From NCBI RefSeq assembly GCF_035594125.1, contig NC_087155.1:3216192-3280191 (forward strand): a stretch of 64,000 bases of DNA, given 5' to 3'. Below are positions 36,966 to 51,041 of this stretch, piece by piece (position 1 is the first letter of the stretch; every line of letters starts with the position of its first letter). The DNA is from Scylla paramamosain (Eukaryota > Arthropoda > Malacostraca > Decapoda > Portunidae). The translations under genes and the position numbers were made by a program. The notes beneath the pieces were generated by a model. That model searched no databases, was not told the DNA's origin, and worked only from the letters and a program-made list of their open reading frames with translations.

Positions 36966-38688
36966 AAGCAGCCCAAACCCTTCGTTCGGGCTGCATCGAG
37001 ACAACAATCAACAACACGCTGTTGCTGCATCGAGCCAGCCCACTCGTTGTGGCTGCATCGAGGCAGCAAGCTCGTTATGGCTGCATCGAGGCAACAGTCT
37101 CGTTGTGGTTCTATCGAGCTAAACCCTTCGTTCGTAGAGCCAACCTCTACGTTCTTGATACATTTAGACAACAATCTCGTTATGGCTGCATCGAGCCCTT
37201 GTTGTGGCATCAAGACAGCAGTCTCGTTGTGGCTGCATCGAGGCAACCCTCTCGTTGTGGCTGCATCGAGGCAACAATCTCTTTGCGGCTGCATCGAGCG
37301 AAACCCTTCGTTGTAGCTGCATCGAGGGAAAAATCTCGTTGTGGGTGCATCGAGGCAGCAAGCCCGTTGTGGCTGCATCGAGATAGCAAGCTCGTTGTGG
37401 CTGCATCGAGACAATTCCCTTTTTTTTGGCTACATCGAGGCAACCTCTTCGTTGTGGCTCCATGGAGGCAACAATCTCGTTGTAGCTGTATCGAGCCAAC
37501 CCCTCTGGTTTGGCTAGATTGAGGCAAAAATCTCGTTCTGGCTGCATAGAGGCAGCAAGCTCGTTGTGGCTACATCGAGACAACTATCTCGCTATACCTA
37601 AATCGAAGCAACAATCTCGTTGTGGCTGCTTCGAGGCAACAAGGTCTTTTTGGCTGCATCGTAGCACCAATCCCGTTATGGCTGCATCGAGCCAACCCGT
37701 GCGTTGTGGCTGCATCGAGGCAATACTCTCCTTGCGGCTACATCAGGCTAACCCTCTTGTTGTGGCTGCTTCGCGGAAATAAGCTCGTTGTGGCTACAGT
37801 CTTGTTATAGTTTCATCAAGGCAACCGCCTCGTTGTGGCTGCCTCGAGGCAGCAAGCTCATTGTGGCTACATCGAGGCAGCAAGCTCATTGTGGCTACAT
37901 CGAGGCAGCAAGCTCGTTGTTGCTGCGTCGAGGCAACAATCTCGTTGTGGCTGAATCGAGGCAACAATCTCGTTGTGGCTGCGTCGAGGCAGCAACCTCA
38001 TTGTGACTGCATCGAGACAACAATCTCGTTGTGGCTGCATCGACCCTACCCCCTCGTTGTAGCTGCTTCGAGGCAACAATCTCGTTATGGATGCATAGAG
38101 CCAACCCCTTCGTTGTGGCTACATCAAGGAAACAATCTCGTTGTACCTGTATCAAGCCAACCCCATCGTTCTAGTATCTTCGAGGAAACAATCTCGTTGT
38201 GGCTGCATCGAGGCAAAAAATCTCTTTGTGGTTGTATCGAGCCAATCCCCTCGTTGTGGCTGCATCGAAGCAATAATCTCCGTGGCTGCATCTTCCAACA
38301 TCTTTGTTGTGGCTGTATCGAGGCAACAATCTCCTTGTGGCTGTATCGAGGCAGAAAGCTCGGTGTGGTTACATCGACTCAACAATCTCGTTGTGGCTGC
38401 ATCGAGGCAGGAAGCTCGTTGTTGCTGCATCGAGGCAACAATCTCGTTGTGGCTGCATCGAGGCAGGAAGCTCGTTGAGGCTGCATCGAAGCAAAAATGT
38501 CGTTGTGGCTGCACCGAGCCAACAATTACGTTGTGGCTACATTGGGGCAACAATCTCTTTGTGGCTGCATCGAGCCAACCCCTTTTTTGTGGCTGCATCG
38601 GATCGGGGCAACAACTTTGTTGTTGCTGCATCAAGGCAACAATCGCTTTGTTTTTGTATCGAATAAACCCCTTCGTTTTGGCAGCATC
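36966..38688 (+). repeat. Satellite 2, forward, right arm
   Basis: Partner of 21,683-23,405. The orientation change at about 36,966 mirrors the one at 23,405, so the change predates the large inverted duplication. Confidence 0.9.
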
Positions 38689-39590
38689 AATGGCCTTCTA
38701 AACCAAATTTCTTGCCTTATTGACTCCTACGCTGATACCACCCTGCACTTTTCCATGTCTTTTCATAGACGTCAAACCCTTCAGGAAGTAAACATTTCAC
38801 GCAGGGAAGCCAGAGAACGCCTGCCTTCTGATCTTTCTAAAATTTCTGATTGGGGCAAAGCAAACTTGGTATTGTTCAATGCGTCAAAAACTCAATTCCT
38901 CTATTCATCAACTCTACACAACCTTCCAGGCAACTATCCCCTCTTCTTCACTGACACTCAACTGTCCCCCTCTTCTACACTGAACATCCTCGGTCTGTTC
39001 TTTATTTATAATCTGAACTGGAAACTTCATATCTTATCTCTAGCTAAAACAGCTTCTATGAAATTAGGTGTTCTGAGACATCTCCGTCAGTTTTCCTCCC
39101 CCTCTCCCCTTCCCCCGGCTGCTAACTCTGTACAGCGGCCTTATCCGTCTCCTGTAACTGACTGTCTTCAGCCTCTCTCTCATCGCCGCAATGTTGTGTC
39201 TCTAGCTGCCTTGTAGCGCTATTTTCATGCTAACTGTTCTTCTGATCTTGCTAACTGCATGCCTCCCCTCCTCCTCGCTGCACAATACTTTTTTTTTTTT
39301 ATCTCACCCCTATTCTGTCCACCTCTCTAACGCAAAAATCAACCAATATTCTCAATCATTCATCCCTTTCTCTGGTAAACTCAGGAACTCCCTCGCTAAA
39401 CTCAGGAACTCCCCGCTTCTGTATTTGCACCTTCCTATGACTTGAATTCCTTCAAGAGGAAGGTTTCAAGACACTTTTCATTCAATTTTTGACTACCGTT
39501 TTGAACCCTATCATGTGACTGGCATCTCAGTGGGCTTTTTCTTTTTTTTATTGGTGGGGGTGGTTGGGTTGTTGCCCTTTGCTCCTACAT
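38689..39590 (+). pseudogene. Jockey-type LINE 3' fragment, right arm
   Basis: Plus-strand partner of 20,782-21,682. It starts AATGGCCTTCTAAACC at the satellite 2 junction, encodes the RT palm from SYADT (one Asp of YADD missing) through ISRREARERLPSDLSKIS, ASKTQF and LNILGLFF, loses the frame at RQFSSPSPLPPAANS, and ends with the 3' noncoding tail TTGCCCTTTGCTCCTACAT at 39,590 before satellite 1. The few differences from the left copy include His to Arg in the NIS(H/R)REA motif, where Arg is the family residue. Confidence 0.9.
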
Positions 39591-39774
39591 AACGCTGAAG
39601 AGCATGGAAATCACCCTATATGGCAATAAAAAAAAAAAAAAACATCATTACGAAAAACGTAATGTTTCTCTAAACACTAATACGCATGCAAAACACTCTT
39701 TATAACTAAGAAGAAAGAAATGATTAAATAAGGTATTTTGAGTTTGATACGCTGAAAACACCAAAATATATGCA

Positions 39775-39951
<177 letters not shown>

Positions 39952-42900
39952 ACGAAAAGACATTTCAAGAAACATGTATTATGAGTGTTTTTGAACTTCT
40001 TAGGTACTAAAATGAGAAAACGCGCCCTCATAGCTCTTTATAGCTCTCTATATGGAGAAACAGGACAACATTACCAAAAAATGTGTATTTTGATTGTATT
40101 TCACATTGTTAGCTACCAAAATGCCAAAATCCAACCAAAGCACCTTATATGAGAAATCGAAACGACATTACAAGAATCGTATCTTCATAGTATCAAAAAC
40201 ATACATAGTGTCAAAAACACAAAATACCCTATTTACAGAAACGAAAGGACATTACGAGGGACATGTATTATGAGTATTTTTGAGCTTCCTTGGTACAAAA
40301 TGCTAAAATACATGAATAGCACTCTACATGGAGAAACAGAAAATCATTACCAAAAAAGTATATTTTCATTGTATTTCACATTGTTAGGTACAGAAACTCC
40401 AAAGTGCATGCAGAGCATCCTATATGGGGAAAAGAAACGACATTTCCAGAAACATGTCTTTTGAGTGTTAATGACAATGACAAAACGTTAAAAAAGCATG
40501 GGAAGCGCAATATATAGGAAAAGAAAACAGCATTATCAAAAACGTGTTTATGAGTTTTTTCAGTTACTTACGTACCAAAACACTTAAACGCATGCAAAAA
40601 ATCTTTTATGGAGAAACACTATAACATTACCAAAAGCAAGTATTTTGATTGTTTTTTGAGCTTATTACGTACAAAAGCGCCAAATTGCATGGAAAGTTCT
40701 CAATATGGGGAAACGAAAGCACATTAGCAGAAAGGTGTATTATGAGAGGTTTTGAGCTTCTTACGTACCAGACCTTAAGATCGCATGAATAGAATTCTAT
40801 ATGGAAAAACAGAAAAACATCAACAAAAACGTGTATTTTGAGTGCATTTCACATTGTTAGGTATCAAACACGCAAAATGCACTCAAAGCATACTATTTAG
40901 GGGAATAAATCTAGATTTTCAGAAATATGTCTTTTGAGTATTTATGAGTGTGCTAGAAACCATAAAGCTGAAAAAGTATGGAAAGCTCTTTAAATGGGAA
41001 AACAAAGCAACATTAGCAAAAACGTCATCTTTCAGTAATTTTGAGCTACTTCGGTACCAAAACGCTAAAACGAATGGAAAACACCATTTATGGAGAAATA
41101 GAAAAACATTACCAAATACAAGTACTTTGATTGTTTTTGAGCCACTTAAGTAGAACAACACCAAAATGCAGACAAAAAAAAAAAAAAAAAACTGTATGAG
41201 GAAGCGAAAGGATATTACGAGAAACGTTTATTATAAGATTTTTGAGCTTTTAGTTACCAAAACCATGAAACACATGAATAGCACTCTATAGGGAGAAACA
41301 GAACAACACTACAAAAAAAAAAAAAAAGTGTATTTTGAGTGTTTTCTTATTGTTAGGTACCAAAACACCAAAAATGCACGAAAAGCCTCCTATATGTGGA
41401 AGCGAAATGACATTACCGAAAACGAGTCTTTTGAATGTTTATGAGCTTGTTAGGCACTAAAACGCTAAAAAGCAAGAAAACACCTAATATGGAAATAAAA
41501 AAAAAGGAGTCTTTTGAGTCTTTTTTTCTGGTTTTTACTTACTAAATCTCTAAAGCGCATGTAAAAGACTCTTTATGAAGAAACAATGATATTGCCAAAA
41601 ACAAGTATTTTGAGTGTTTTTAAGCTTGTAACATAGAAAAACGTTTAAATGTATGCAAATTACCATATACATCGAAAAGACATTACGAGAAACGTGCATT
41701 ATGAGTGTTTTTAAAATTATTAGGTACGAAAAGGCTAAAACACATCAAGAGAAAATTATCTAAAACTTGTATATTGAGTATTTTGCATATTAGTAGGTAC
41801 CAAAACACCCTTCCACAAAAAAAGATAAGAGTTTTTTGAGCTTCTTAAGTACGAAAATCCTAAAACACATGAATAGCGCTCTATATGAAAAAAAAAAAAA
41901 AAAAAAAATAGAAAAACGTGTATTTTATGTATTATTCATAGGTAACAAAACGCAAAAAAAATGCATGCAAAGACCTCTATAAAATGAAACCAAACGTCAT
42001 AACCAAATACGTGTCTTTGGATTGTTCTTTAGCGTGTTAAGCACGAAAACGCTAAAAATCATAAAGTTCACCTTATTTGCGTAAACAAAACATCATTACG
42101 AAAAATGTTTCTTATCCATGTTTTGAACTTTTACGCAGGAAAATGCTAAAACACATGCAAAACACGAGTCTTGGCTAAATAAAATAATATTACCAAAAAT
42201 AAGTATTTTGATTGTATTTGAGCCGGTTACGTTTAAAAACGGCAAAATGCATGCAAAGTACCCTATGTGGAGAAACGAAGAGATATTAAGAGAAATGTGT
42301 ATTATTAGCGCTTCTTTAGGTGTCTCTCGTGTTTTTTAGCTTCTTCCGTTCGAAACCCATGCAAAACTTTATGAAGAAACAGAATAAGATTACCAAAAAA
42401 AAGTATTTTGAGTGTTTTATAAGTATCTATGATCGTGCTAGGTAAAATAACGCTATAAAACATGAAAAGCTCCCTATATGGGAAAACAAAACACAATTAT
42501 GAAAAACATGTTTTTTGAGTGATTTTCTGCTACTTACGTATGAAAACGCTAAAACGCATACAAAACACCCTTTATTGAGAAAAAAAAAGCAAGTATTTTC
42601 ACTGTTTTTGAGATTGTTGCATAGAAAAAAGCCAAATGCATGAAAATTACCATATATGGAGAAACGGAGAGAAAGGAGAGAAAGGGAGAAAGACAACAAT
42701 ATTCCGAAAAAAACGTGATTTCAGTATTTTTCACACTATTAGAAAAACGCCAAAATGCATGCATGACACCCTATATGGAGAAGGGAAACGATTTATACAA
42801 AAACGTATCTTTTAAGAGTTTATGAGCGTGTTAAGCACCAAAACGTTAAAAAAGCAGGGTAAGATAAACATTATCAAAAAATTTTGAGTGTTTTTAAGTA

Positions 42901-43688
42901 AGGTACTTACGTACCAAAATGTTAAAACGTATATAAAAACAACCTGTATGGAAAAAAAAAAAAACAATGATTTTATGTATATTTTACGTATATTTTGAGC
43001 GCTTTTTGAGGGTGTTACGTAGAAAAATGCCAAATTGCGTGCAAATGAATCTGTATGAAAAAATTTGAAGACATTACGAAAAAAAATGTGTATTATGAGT
43101 TTTCTATCAAAACGCAAAAATGAGTAAATAGCATTTTATATGGGGAAACAGAACAACATAACCAAAAACCTGTACTTTGAATGGTCACCACATTGATAGA
43201 TACCAAATTAATAAAATGCATGCAAAGCGACATTCCAAGAAACGTTTCTTTTGAGCGTTTTTTTTTTTTCTCTCTGTATGTCGGACACCAAAACGCTAAT
43301 AAGCATGGGAATAAAAAAAAAGTTAAAATAAATAAATAAATAAATAAATAAGCAAATTAAAAAAAATATATCAAAACGTGTCTTTTGAGTGTTTTCAGCT
43401 TCTTACGTACCAAACCGCTAAAACGCACGGAAAACACTCTTAATGGAGAAACAGAATAACAATACAAAAAACAAGTATATCAGTTTTTAAGCTTGTTACG
43501 TACAAAAACTCCAAAATACATGTAAGATACACTATAAAATAAAACGAAAAGACATTACGTGAAACGAGTGTTATGATTGATTCATGAATAAAACTCTATA
43601 AAGAGAAACGTCATAACATTACAGAAAAGTGCATTTTCAGTGTTTTTCACATTTTTAGGTATCAAAACGCCAAAGAGCATGCAAAGCT

Positions 43689-43860
<172 letters not shown>

Positions 43861-44426
43861 CTTCCTAGGTAATAAGCTCTCCAAAAAAAACTGAATAGCA
43901 ATCTATATGAAGAAACAGAGCAACACTACGAAAAACGTGTATTTAGAGTGCTTGTACTCTTATATATACTGTTTATATACTGTTATACTGTTATATACTG
44001 TTATATACTGTTTATACCGTTATTTACCAAAACGCCAAAATGCATGCAAACCCTACTATATGGGGAATCGAAACGATATCACCAGAAGCTTGTCTTTTGA
44101 GAATTTTCAGCGTTTTTGACACACAAAAAAAACTCAAAAGCACAGAAAGCACCTTATATGGGAATATAAAAGAAAAATACCAAAAACATGTCTTTTTAGT
44201 CTTTTCAGCTTCATATGTACATATGCGAAACACATATAAACATATGCGAAACACCCTATATGGAGAAACTGAATAATATTACAAAAAAATCCTTTGAGTT
44301 TGTTCCGTACAAAACCAAGAAATATATGCAAATTACATTATATAGGAAAATGACAAGACATTACGAGAAATGTGTATTATGAGTCTTTTCAATCTTCTTA
44401 ACTACCAAAGCGCTAAAAGGGATGAA

Positions 44427-44947
44427 AGAATAGATGAGTCAGGCCACCTTGGCGGAGATACTCAAAAGGGATTTTCATTTTTTGTGCCGTGAATACTTTA
44501 TATGGCTAGACTGAAGTGGTACTTATTATTTTCTAAGTATATCCTTGCTGTTGTTTTTAGGTTTGTACCACTGAATGTTGGCAAGCTTTACATTTATTAT
44601 TATTTTTTTTCTTATTTGATCTTATTATATATGTAATTGTATTTGTTCGTTTTATTTTGTTGCAGCTGTTGTGCGTATTTAACATTCGTAGCGTTTCAAG
44701 TGTGTTCTATTTTCAGTGTTGTTTTCCATGTATCCATGTGTTCTTGCTTGGAGGAATTTGACACGTTTTATTTATGACATTTCGTGTTTTTCTTCAGTAT
44801 TTATTCTTTCATTTTTTGTTCAAGTGTATGTTGTAACTCATGCAGTAAAGGATTTCTGTTGGTTCTGTTTATGATGCTTAATTTTTAGCTCTTTTTAGAA
44901 AAGTCAAGCTTCATCACTTTCTTATGTGGATGTTTTGATATTTTCAG
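44427..44947. other. Low-repeat AT-rich DNA beyond the right arm
   Basis: Sequence without satellite modules, starting AGAATAGATGAGTCAGGCC. It is T-rich with several pyrimidine tracts followed by AG. No open frame of note; it would be intron or intergenic DNA if the exon-like segment that follows is real. Confidence 0.5.
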
Positions 44948-45001
44948 GAAAGGATGGCAGGTGGTGCCGCGGTGAACACTCCCAACACTTGCAGGAGGAA
45001 A
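44948..45001 (+). CDS. Candidate 54-nt exon, unrecognised
   Basis: The segment follows TTTTGATATTTTCAG and precedes GTGAGTACC, good splice acceptor and donor sequences, and is far richer in GC than the flanks. Two frames are open. One (phase 0 at both ends) has an ATG at 44,954 in a strong context (A at -3, G at +4) and reads MAGGAAVNTPNTCRRK, as a first coding exon would. The other reads KDGRWCRGEHSQHLQEE and leaves one base over, which agrees in phase with the frame of the candidate exon at 46,354. I do not recognise either peptide. Support is only splice-site and composition; chance occurrence is quite possible. Confidence 0.25.
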
Positions 45002-46353
<1,352 letters not shown>

Positions 46354-46472
46354 CATCCATCTCACGAAGCGAGCGACAAGGCAAAGTAATCAAGAACCAA
46401 AACAAACATCTCTCAGGCGATCTCTCATCTGCTGTAGTGTCCAGCTACCGTAATCCATTGCTTAGGGCGTAA
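46354..46472 (+). CDS. Candidate terminal exon, unrecognised
   Basis: After a long pyrimidine tract and TTTTAG, the frame SISRSERQGKVIKNQNKH then LSGDLSSAVVSSYRN runs to a TAA at 46,470-46,472. Two bases before the first full codon would complete a codon with the base left over from 44,948-45,001. An AATAAA lies 295 bp downstream (46,767-46,772). No domain or family is recognised, and the phase agreement has a one-in-three chance of being accidental. Confidence 0.2.
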
Positions 46473-47043
46473 TGGAGATGGGCACCGCAGCAACATTCAA
46501 CTTCTTGTCCAACAACGCGTTTCTTAAGTTCAACTAGCGCGGCCGTGTCAGGTGTTTGTTTTGGTTAAAGATACAGCATTACTATCGCCAGGACACTCGA
46601 GTTGCCAATTTTTTTTATCAAAATTGCCGTTTCCATAAACTAGGAAGGAGATCTATGTAATTTGGACTTTTCACTGTCACAGACATGTTGCCTTTATGTT
46701 TAATGTCGTCTGGACTAAGATGTTTCCAATCAAGAGTGTATTCATTTGGAATTTTTAAGATGACCAAATAAATCTAAATGCCGATTCACTAGAAAATCAA
46801 CTTATATACATTTGTTCATGAAAAGAGTTTGATTTTACTTGTGTTACTACTTAGAAGGGATTACGAAGAAAAAATATATTATTTAAGCCCATTGCATCTT
46901 GATGTAAATAGAATAACACTGCATGTATATCTGATATTGCTTGTATGTGAGAGAAGAGTTTGTGTCTGTGTTGCCACCTGGTGACAACCACTAGTTCTGA
47001 CAACTCCCCATTGGTATTGATATTATTTTTAACTCTGCCTTCA
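46473..47043. other. Low-repeat DNA, no gene seen
   Basis: AT-rich sequence with a modestly GC-rich start (46,473-46,600) and an AATAAA at 46,767-46,772 that could serve as a poly(A) signal for the preceding exon-like segment. Nothing else recognisable. Confidence 0.5.
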
Positions 47044-49092
47044 GAACATACATAAGAACATTAGAAATAAGGGAAGCTGCATGAAGCGACCAGGCTTACA
47101 CGTGGCAGTCCCTGTATGAAATATACCTACCTATTTTCACCTATTATCCCCATCCATAAACCTGTCTAATTTTCTCTTAAAGCTCTCTAGTGTCCTATCA
47201 CTAACAACATGATTACTGAGTCCGTTCCACTCATCTACCACTCTGTTTGAGAACCATTTTTTTTTTCCTATCTCCTTCATAAACCAAAATTTTTCAAGCT
47301 TGAACCCGTTATTTCTTGTTCTACCCTGGTTGCTGATCCTAAAAATTTTGCTTACATCCCCCTTGTTACCACTTAAAGACCCTTATACCACTTAAAGACT
47401 TCTATCAGGTTCCCTCTTAACCTACGTCTTTCTAAAGAATGTAAATTTAACAACTTCAATCTCGCCTCGTAAGGAATACTCCTCATCCCCTGTATCCGTT
47501 TAGTCATTTTCCTCTGTACTGATTCTAATAGACCTATAACTTTCCTGTAATGTCGGGACCAAAACTGCAAAACGTAGTCTAGATGAGGCCTGACCAGCGC
47601 CAAGTATAACTTTAATATTACTTCCGGCCTTCTACTTTTAATACTCCTAAAAATGAACCCTAGTACCCTATTTTCCCTGTTTCTGGCCTCTATGCATTGT
47701 TTTCCTAGACGGAGTTCAGAGCTAACTATAACTCTTAAATCTTTCTCGTACCCTGTACCTACCAGAGTTTGGTTGTTTAATGTGTACCTACTGTGTGGGT
47801 TTCCTCTACCTACGATAAGTACTTTGCATTTATTGATATTAAATTGCATTTGCCATCTATCCATCCATTCATTCATTTTATCTAAATCTGCCTGCAAGGC
47901 GATGGCATCCGATTCTGACCTAATTAATCTACCTATCTTTGTGTCATCCGCAAATTTACTAACATCACTACTAATTCCACTATCCAAGGCATTGATATAT
48001 ATTAGAAAAAACAATGACCTTAATACTGATCCTTGTGGATTACACGACCCCACTCGGATTTCAAGCCGTTTATTACAACTCTTTGTCGCCTGTCGCTATC
48101 CAGGCTAACACCTTCCCATCTATCCCGTATGCCCTAACCTTTCTCAGGAGCCTTTGATGGGGTACCTTGTCAAATGCTTTACTAAAGTCCAGATATAAGA
48201 TATCATAACTATCACCATTATCTACTGCCTCGTACACTTTACTGTAAAAACTCAACAAGTTTGTCAGGCAAGACTTCCCCTTCGTGAAGCCATGCTGTGA
48301 CTGACTTATCAAATTATGTTTGTCTAAATGTTCCCTAAAGTTCCTCGCTATTATTGACTCTAATATTTTACCTACAACTGAAGTTAAGCTGACAGGTCTA
48401 TAGTTAGACGCTAAAGTTATATCTCCTTTCTTAAAGATGGGTACTACATTAGCCTGCCTCCACTTTACTGGTACCTCACCCGACTTCAGTAATTTCCTAA
48501 AGACAGAAACTAACGGCTCACTAATAATCTCTTTGCATTCCTTAATTACTCTGGGATATATTTCATATGGTCCTGGTGTCTTGAACTTTTTTTTAGCCTG
48601 TCTATCTCCTGTTCCACTATCTCCCTAGTTATGGAAATATCTGTCAGCTTCTCATTTTCATCTGCTCTAAACATCTGATCACTATCTAGCATATCCTGCA
48701 TGTTTTCCTGGGTGAAGACAGTTAAAAAAAATACTCATTCAGAATTTTACTAATCTCCTCCCTAGAACAAACCAACTCCCCATCTGCTGCCTTTAATGGA
48801 CCTATAGTATCCTTATTCTTTTTCCTGTATACTTGATAAAATCCCTTGGGGTCCGTCTTCGCCTTGCTGGCTACCTTTAATTCATAATTGCCCTTAGTTT
48901 TCATCGTTAACTTCCTGACTGTTCTAACTAATTAATTTTATTGTGATCTTAAAACTTCTTCACCTGCCCTTAATCTCTTATATATACTTCTCTTACGCCC
49001 TATATAATGCTTTAACCTAGCAGTCATCCATTTAGGGTAATTTTTCTGTGATCTTATTGCCCTATACGGGATATTTGTTAACTCACTTGTAT
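47044..49092 (-). mobile_element. CR1/L2-like LINE, 5'-truncated, minus strand
   Basis: Non-LTR retrotransposon unlike the jockey-type copies. Its 3' end on the minus strand finishes with an untranslated tail and a short TTCTTATGTATGTTC-like terminal repeat rather than a poly(A) run, as is usual for CR1/L2-group elements. The coding remnants in order are the pre-RT region (48,722-49,080, including KTDPKGFYQVYRKKNKDT), motif A (48,073-48,312), and motifs B and C plus the C-terminal part (47,373-48,053). It overlaps in content with the copy at 49,891-50,980 on the other strand, so these are two separate insertions facing away from each other. Confidence 0.88.
47373..48904 (-). pseudogene. CR1/L2-like reverse transcriptase, broken
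   Basis: Three frames hold the polymerase. 48,722-48,904 has the linker before the core. 48,073-48,312 has QHGFTKGKSCLTNLL and motif A with DFSKAFDKVPH. 47,373-48,053 has motif B (PQGSVL), motif C with KFADDTKI (both catalytic aspartates present), then MNEWMDRWQMQFNINKCKV, the NRVLGFIFRSIKSRR region and HSLERRRLRGNLIEVFKWYK. Small deletions remove most of the segment between motifs A and B (around 48,060-48,100) and stops separate the frames. The 3' end of the coding region is cut short relative to the other copy by a small rearrangement near 47,370-47,395 that duplicates CCTTATACCACTTAAAGA. Confidence 0.88.
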
Positions 49093-49890
49093 GAACTTTA
49101 CGATATATTTATACTATTCATCTACATTTACCTCATCTAATCCCTCATCTCGGCCCCTACCATCCTTTCCACTCCCTCATCTACTCGCCTCGACCTCACC
49201 TCTTTCATTTCAGCATGTCCTGACATTCCAACATACTCACACCGTCTCTCCCTTCCTCTTTCCTCCGCCCCTTCCGGACACATCTTCCCTCCTCTTGTCC
49301 TACACCCTCACTCCTCACCTCACGTCTCTCATCCTGCCTTACATCCTGTCATGTAATTAGTGTCTCTGAACTCCGTCCCTGACCTGACCAGGAAGCGTTA
49401 CCACCATGATATTTGTGATCTAACCTAAGGCAACTTTTTAGCGTCATAACTCTTGTTGCAGCTTTATTCAAGTAAAATTAAAGAGAGGAAAGCTTATATT
49501 GTTCTGTAAAGTGTTCTTATTTGTCTGTGTGTGTGTGTTGATTGTCGCCTTCAAAAGTCAAGGTGACGTGGGCCTTGATGACTAGAGCCGGCCCACACTA
49601 TTTGTCTTCCTTTTTTTTAGAGGCTCGTCGTTGTAGATTTCTGAAAATATTAGTTTCATCAAGTTTTTACTTTTCTCGCCAGCGAATGAAAGAAAATTTA
49701 TGATATTCTTTATCATTTAGTAACATATAAAATATCTTTTGAGGGATAATTCCCGTAGCGGAGCGAGGGGGCTCAATTTTTGTTACCGCACATCTGTACA
49801 CCCCACCGCTCCCGCCTGGCCCTGGAGGGCACAACGATGATTTGGCCAGGAGCACCTTTTGGTGTCCATCGCATATAAAAATTTCGTCAC
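49093..49890. other. Interval between the two CR1/L2-like copies
   Basis: A C/T-rich stretch (49,125-49,370) of TCCCTCATCT-like phrases, then ordinary AT-rich DNA with a short (TG)n at 49,524-49,537, then a GC-richer segment (49,740-49,860) containing a CCTGGCC/GGCCAGG inverted pair. No gene recognised on either strand. Confidence 0.5.
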
Positions 49891-50980
49891 ACGGGATAGA
49901 TGGGAAGGTGTTAGGCTGGATAGGGTCATGGCTTAGCGACAGTCGACAAAGAGTTGTAATAAACGGCTCGAAATCCGAGTCGGGTCATGTAATCAGTGGG
50001 ATACCACAAGAATCAGTATTAGGGCCATTGTTATTTCTAATATATATCAATGACTTGAATAATGGAATTAGTAGTGATGTTACTAAATTTGCGGATGACA
50101 CTAAGATAGATAGATTAATTAGGTCATAATCGGATACCATCGCCTTGCAGACAGATTTAGATATGATGAAGGAATAGACGGACAGATGGCAAATGCAATT
50201 TAATATCAATAAATGCAAAGTACTTAGCGTAGGTAGAGGAAACCCACACAGTAGGTACACATTAAACAACCAAACTCTAGTAGGTACAGGGTACGAGAAA
50301 GATTTAGGAGTTATAGTTAGCTGTGAGCTCCGTGTAGGAAAACAATGCATACAGGCGAGAAACAGGGCAAATAGGGTACTAGGATTAATTTTTAGGAGTG
50401 TTAAAAGTAGAAGGTCGGAAGTAATATTAAAATTATACTTGGCGCTGGTCAGACTTCATCTAGACTACGTTGTGCAGTTCTGGTCCCCACATTACAGGAA
50501 CGATATAGGTCTATTAGAATAAGTACAGAGGAGAATGACTGAAAGGATACAGGGGATGAGGAGTATTCCTTACGAGGCGAGGTTGAAGTCGTTAAATTTA
50601 CATTCTTTAGAAAGACGTAGGTTAAGAGGGGACCTGATAGAAATCTTTAAGTGGTATAAGGGTTATAACAAGGGGGATGTAAGCAAAATTCTTAGGATCA
50701 GCAACCAGGGTAGAACAAGAAATAACGGGTTCAAGCTTGAACAATTTAGGTTTAGGAAGGAGATAGGAAAAATTGGTTCTCAAACAGAGTGGTAGATGAA
50801 TGGAACGGACTCAGTAATCATGTTGTAAGTGCTAGGACATTAGAGAACTTTAAGAGGAGATTAGACGGGTTTATGGATGGGAATAATAGATGGAAATAGG
50901 TAGGTATATTTCATACAGGGACTGCCACGTGTAAGTCTGGTCGCTTCTTGCAGCTTCTCTTATTTCTTATGTTCTTATGA
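49891..50980 (+). mobile_element. CR1/L2-like LINE, 5'-truncated, plus strand
   Basis: Starts ACGGGATAGATGGGAAGG in the middle of the reverse transcriptase and runs to the 3' tail TTATTTCTTATGTTCTTATG at about 50,980. It preserves the segment between motifs A and B that the minus-strand copy has lost. No target duplication was identified with confidence. Confidence 0.88.
49898..50795 (+). pseudogene. CR1/L2-like reverse transcriptase C-terminal part
   Basis: One reading frame, interrupted by in-frame stops near 50,127, 50,173 and 50,521 and then by loss of the frame at the end. It encodes GWIGSWLSDSRQRVVINGSK, motif B with PQESVLGPLLF (Gly to Glu in the usual PQGS), motif C with KFADDTKIDRLIRS, MQFNINKCKVLSVGRG, GYEKDLGVIVSCEL, YLALVRLHLDYVVQFWSPHY and RIQGMRSIPYEARL. 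The first half (fingers and motif A) is missing. Stops, the motif B change and truncation make it inactive. Confidence 0.88.
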
Positions 50981-51041
50981 TATCCAGTCTTGGTTGACAC
51001 CATCAGACTCAGACACTTTTTTTTTTTCTTTTTGTCTTTAG

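Noticed and set aside
47044..50980. One CR1/L2-like element with an internal inversion (twin priming)
   Set aside because: Both copies contain the same RT C-terminal half and their own 3' ends, so two insertions are needed.
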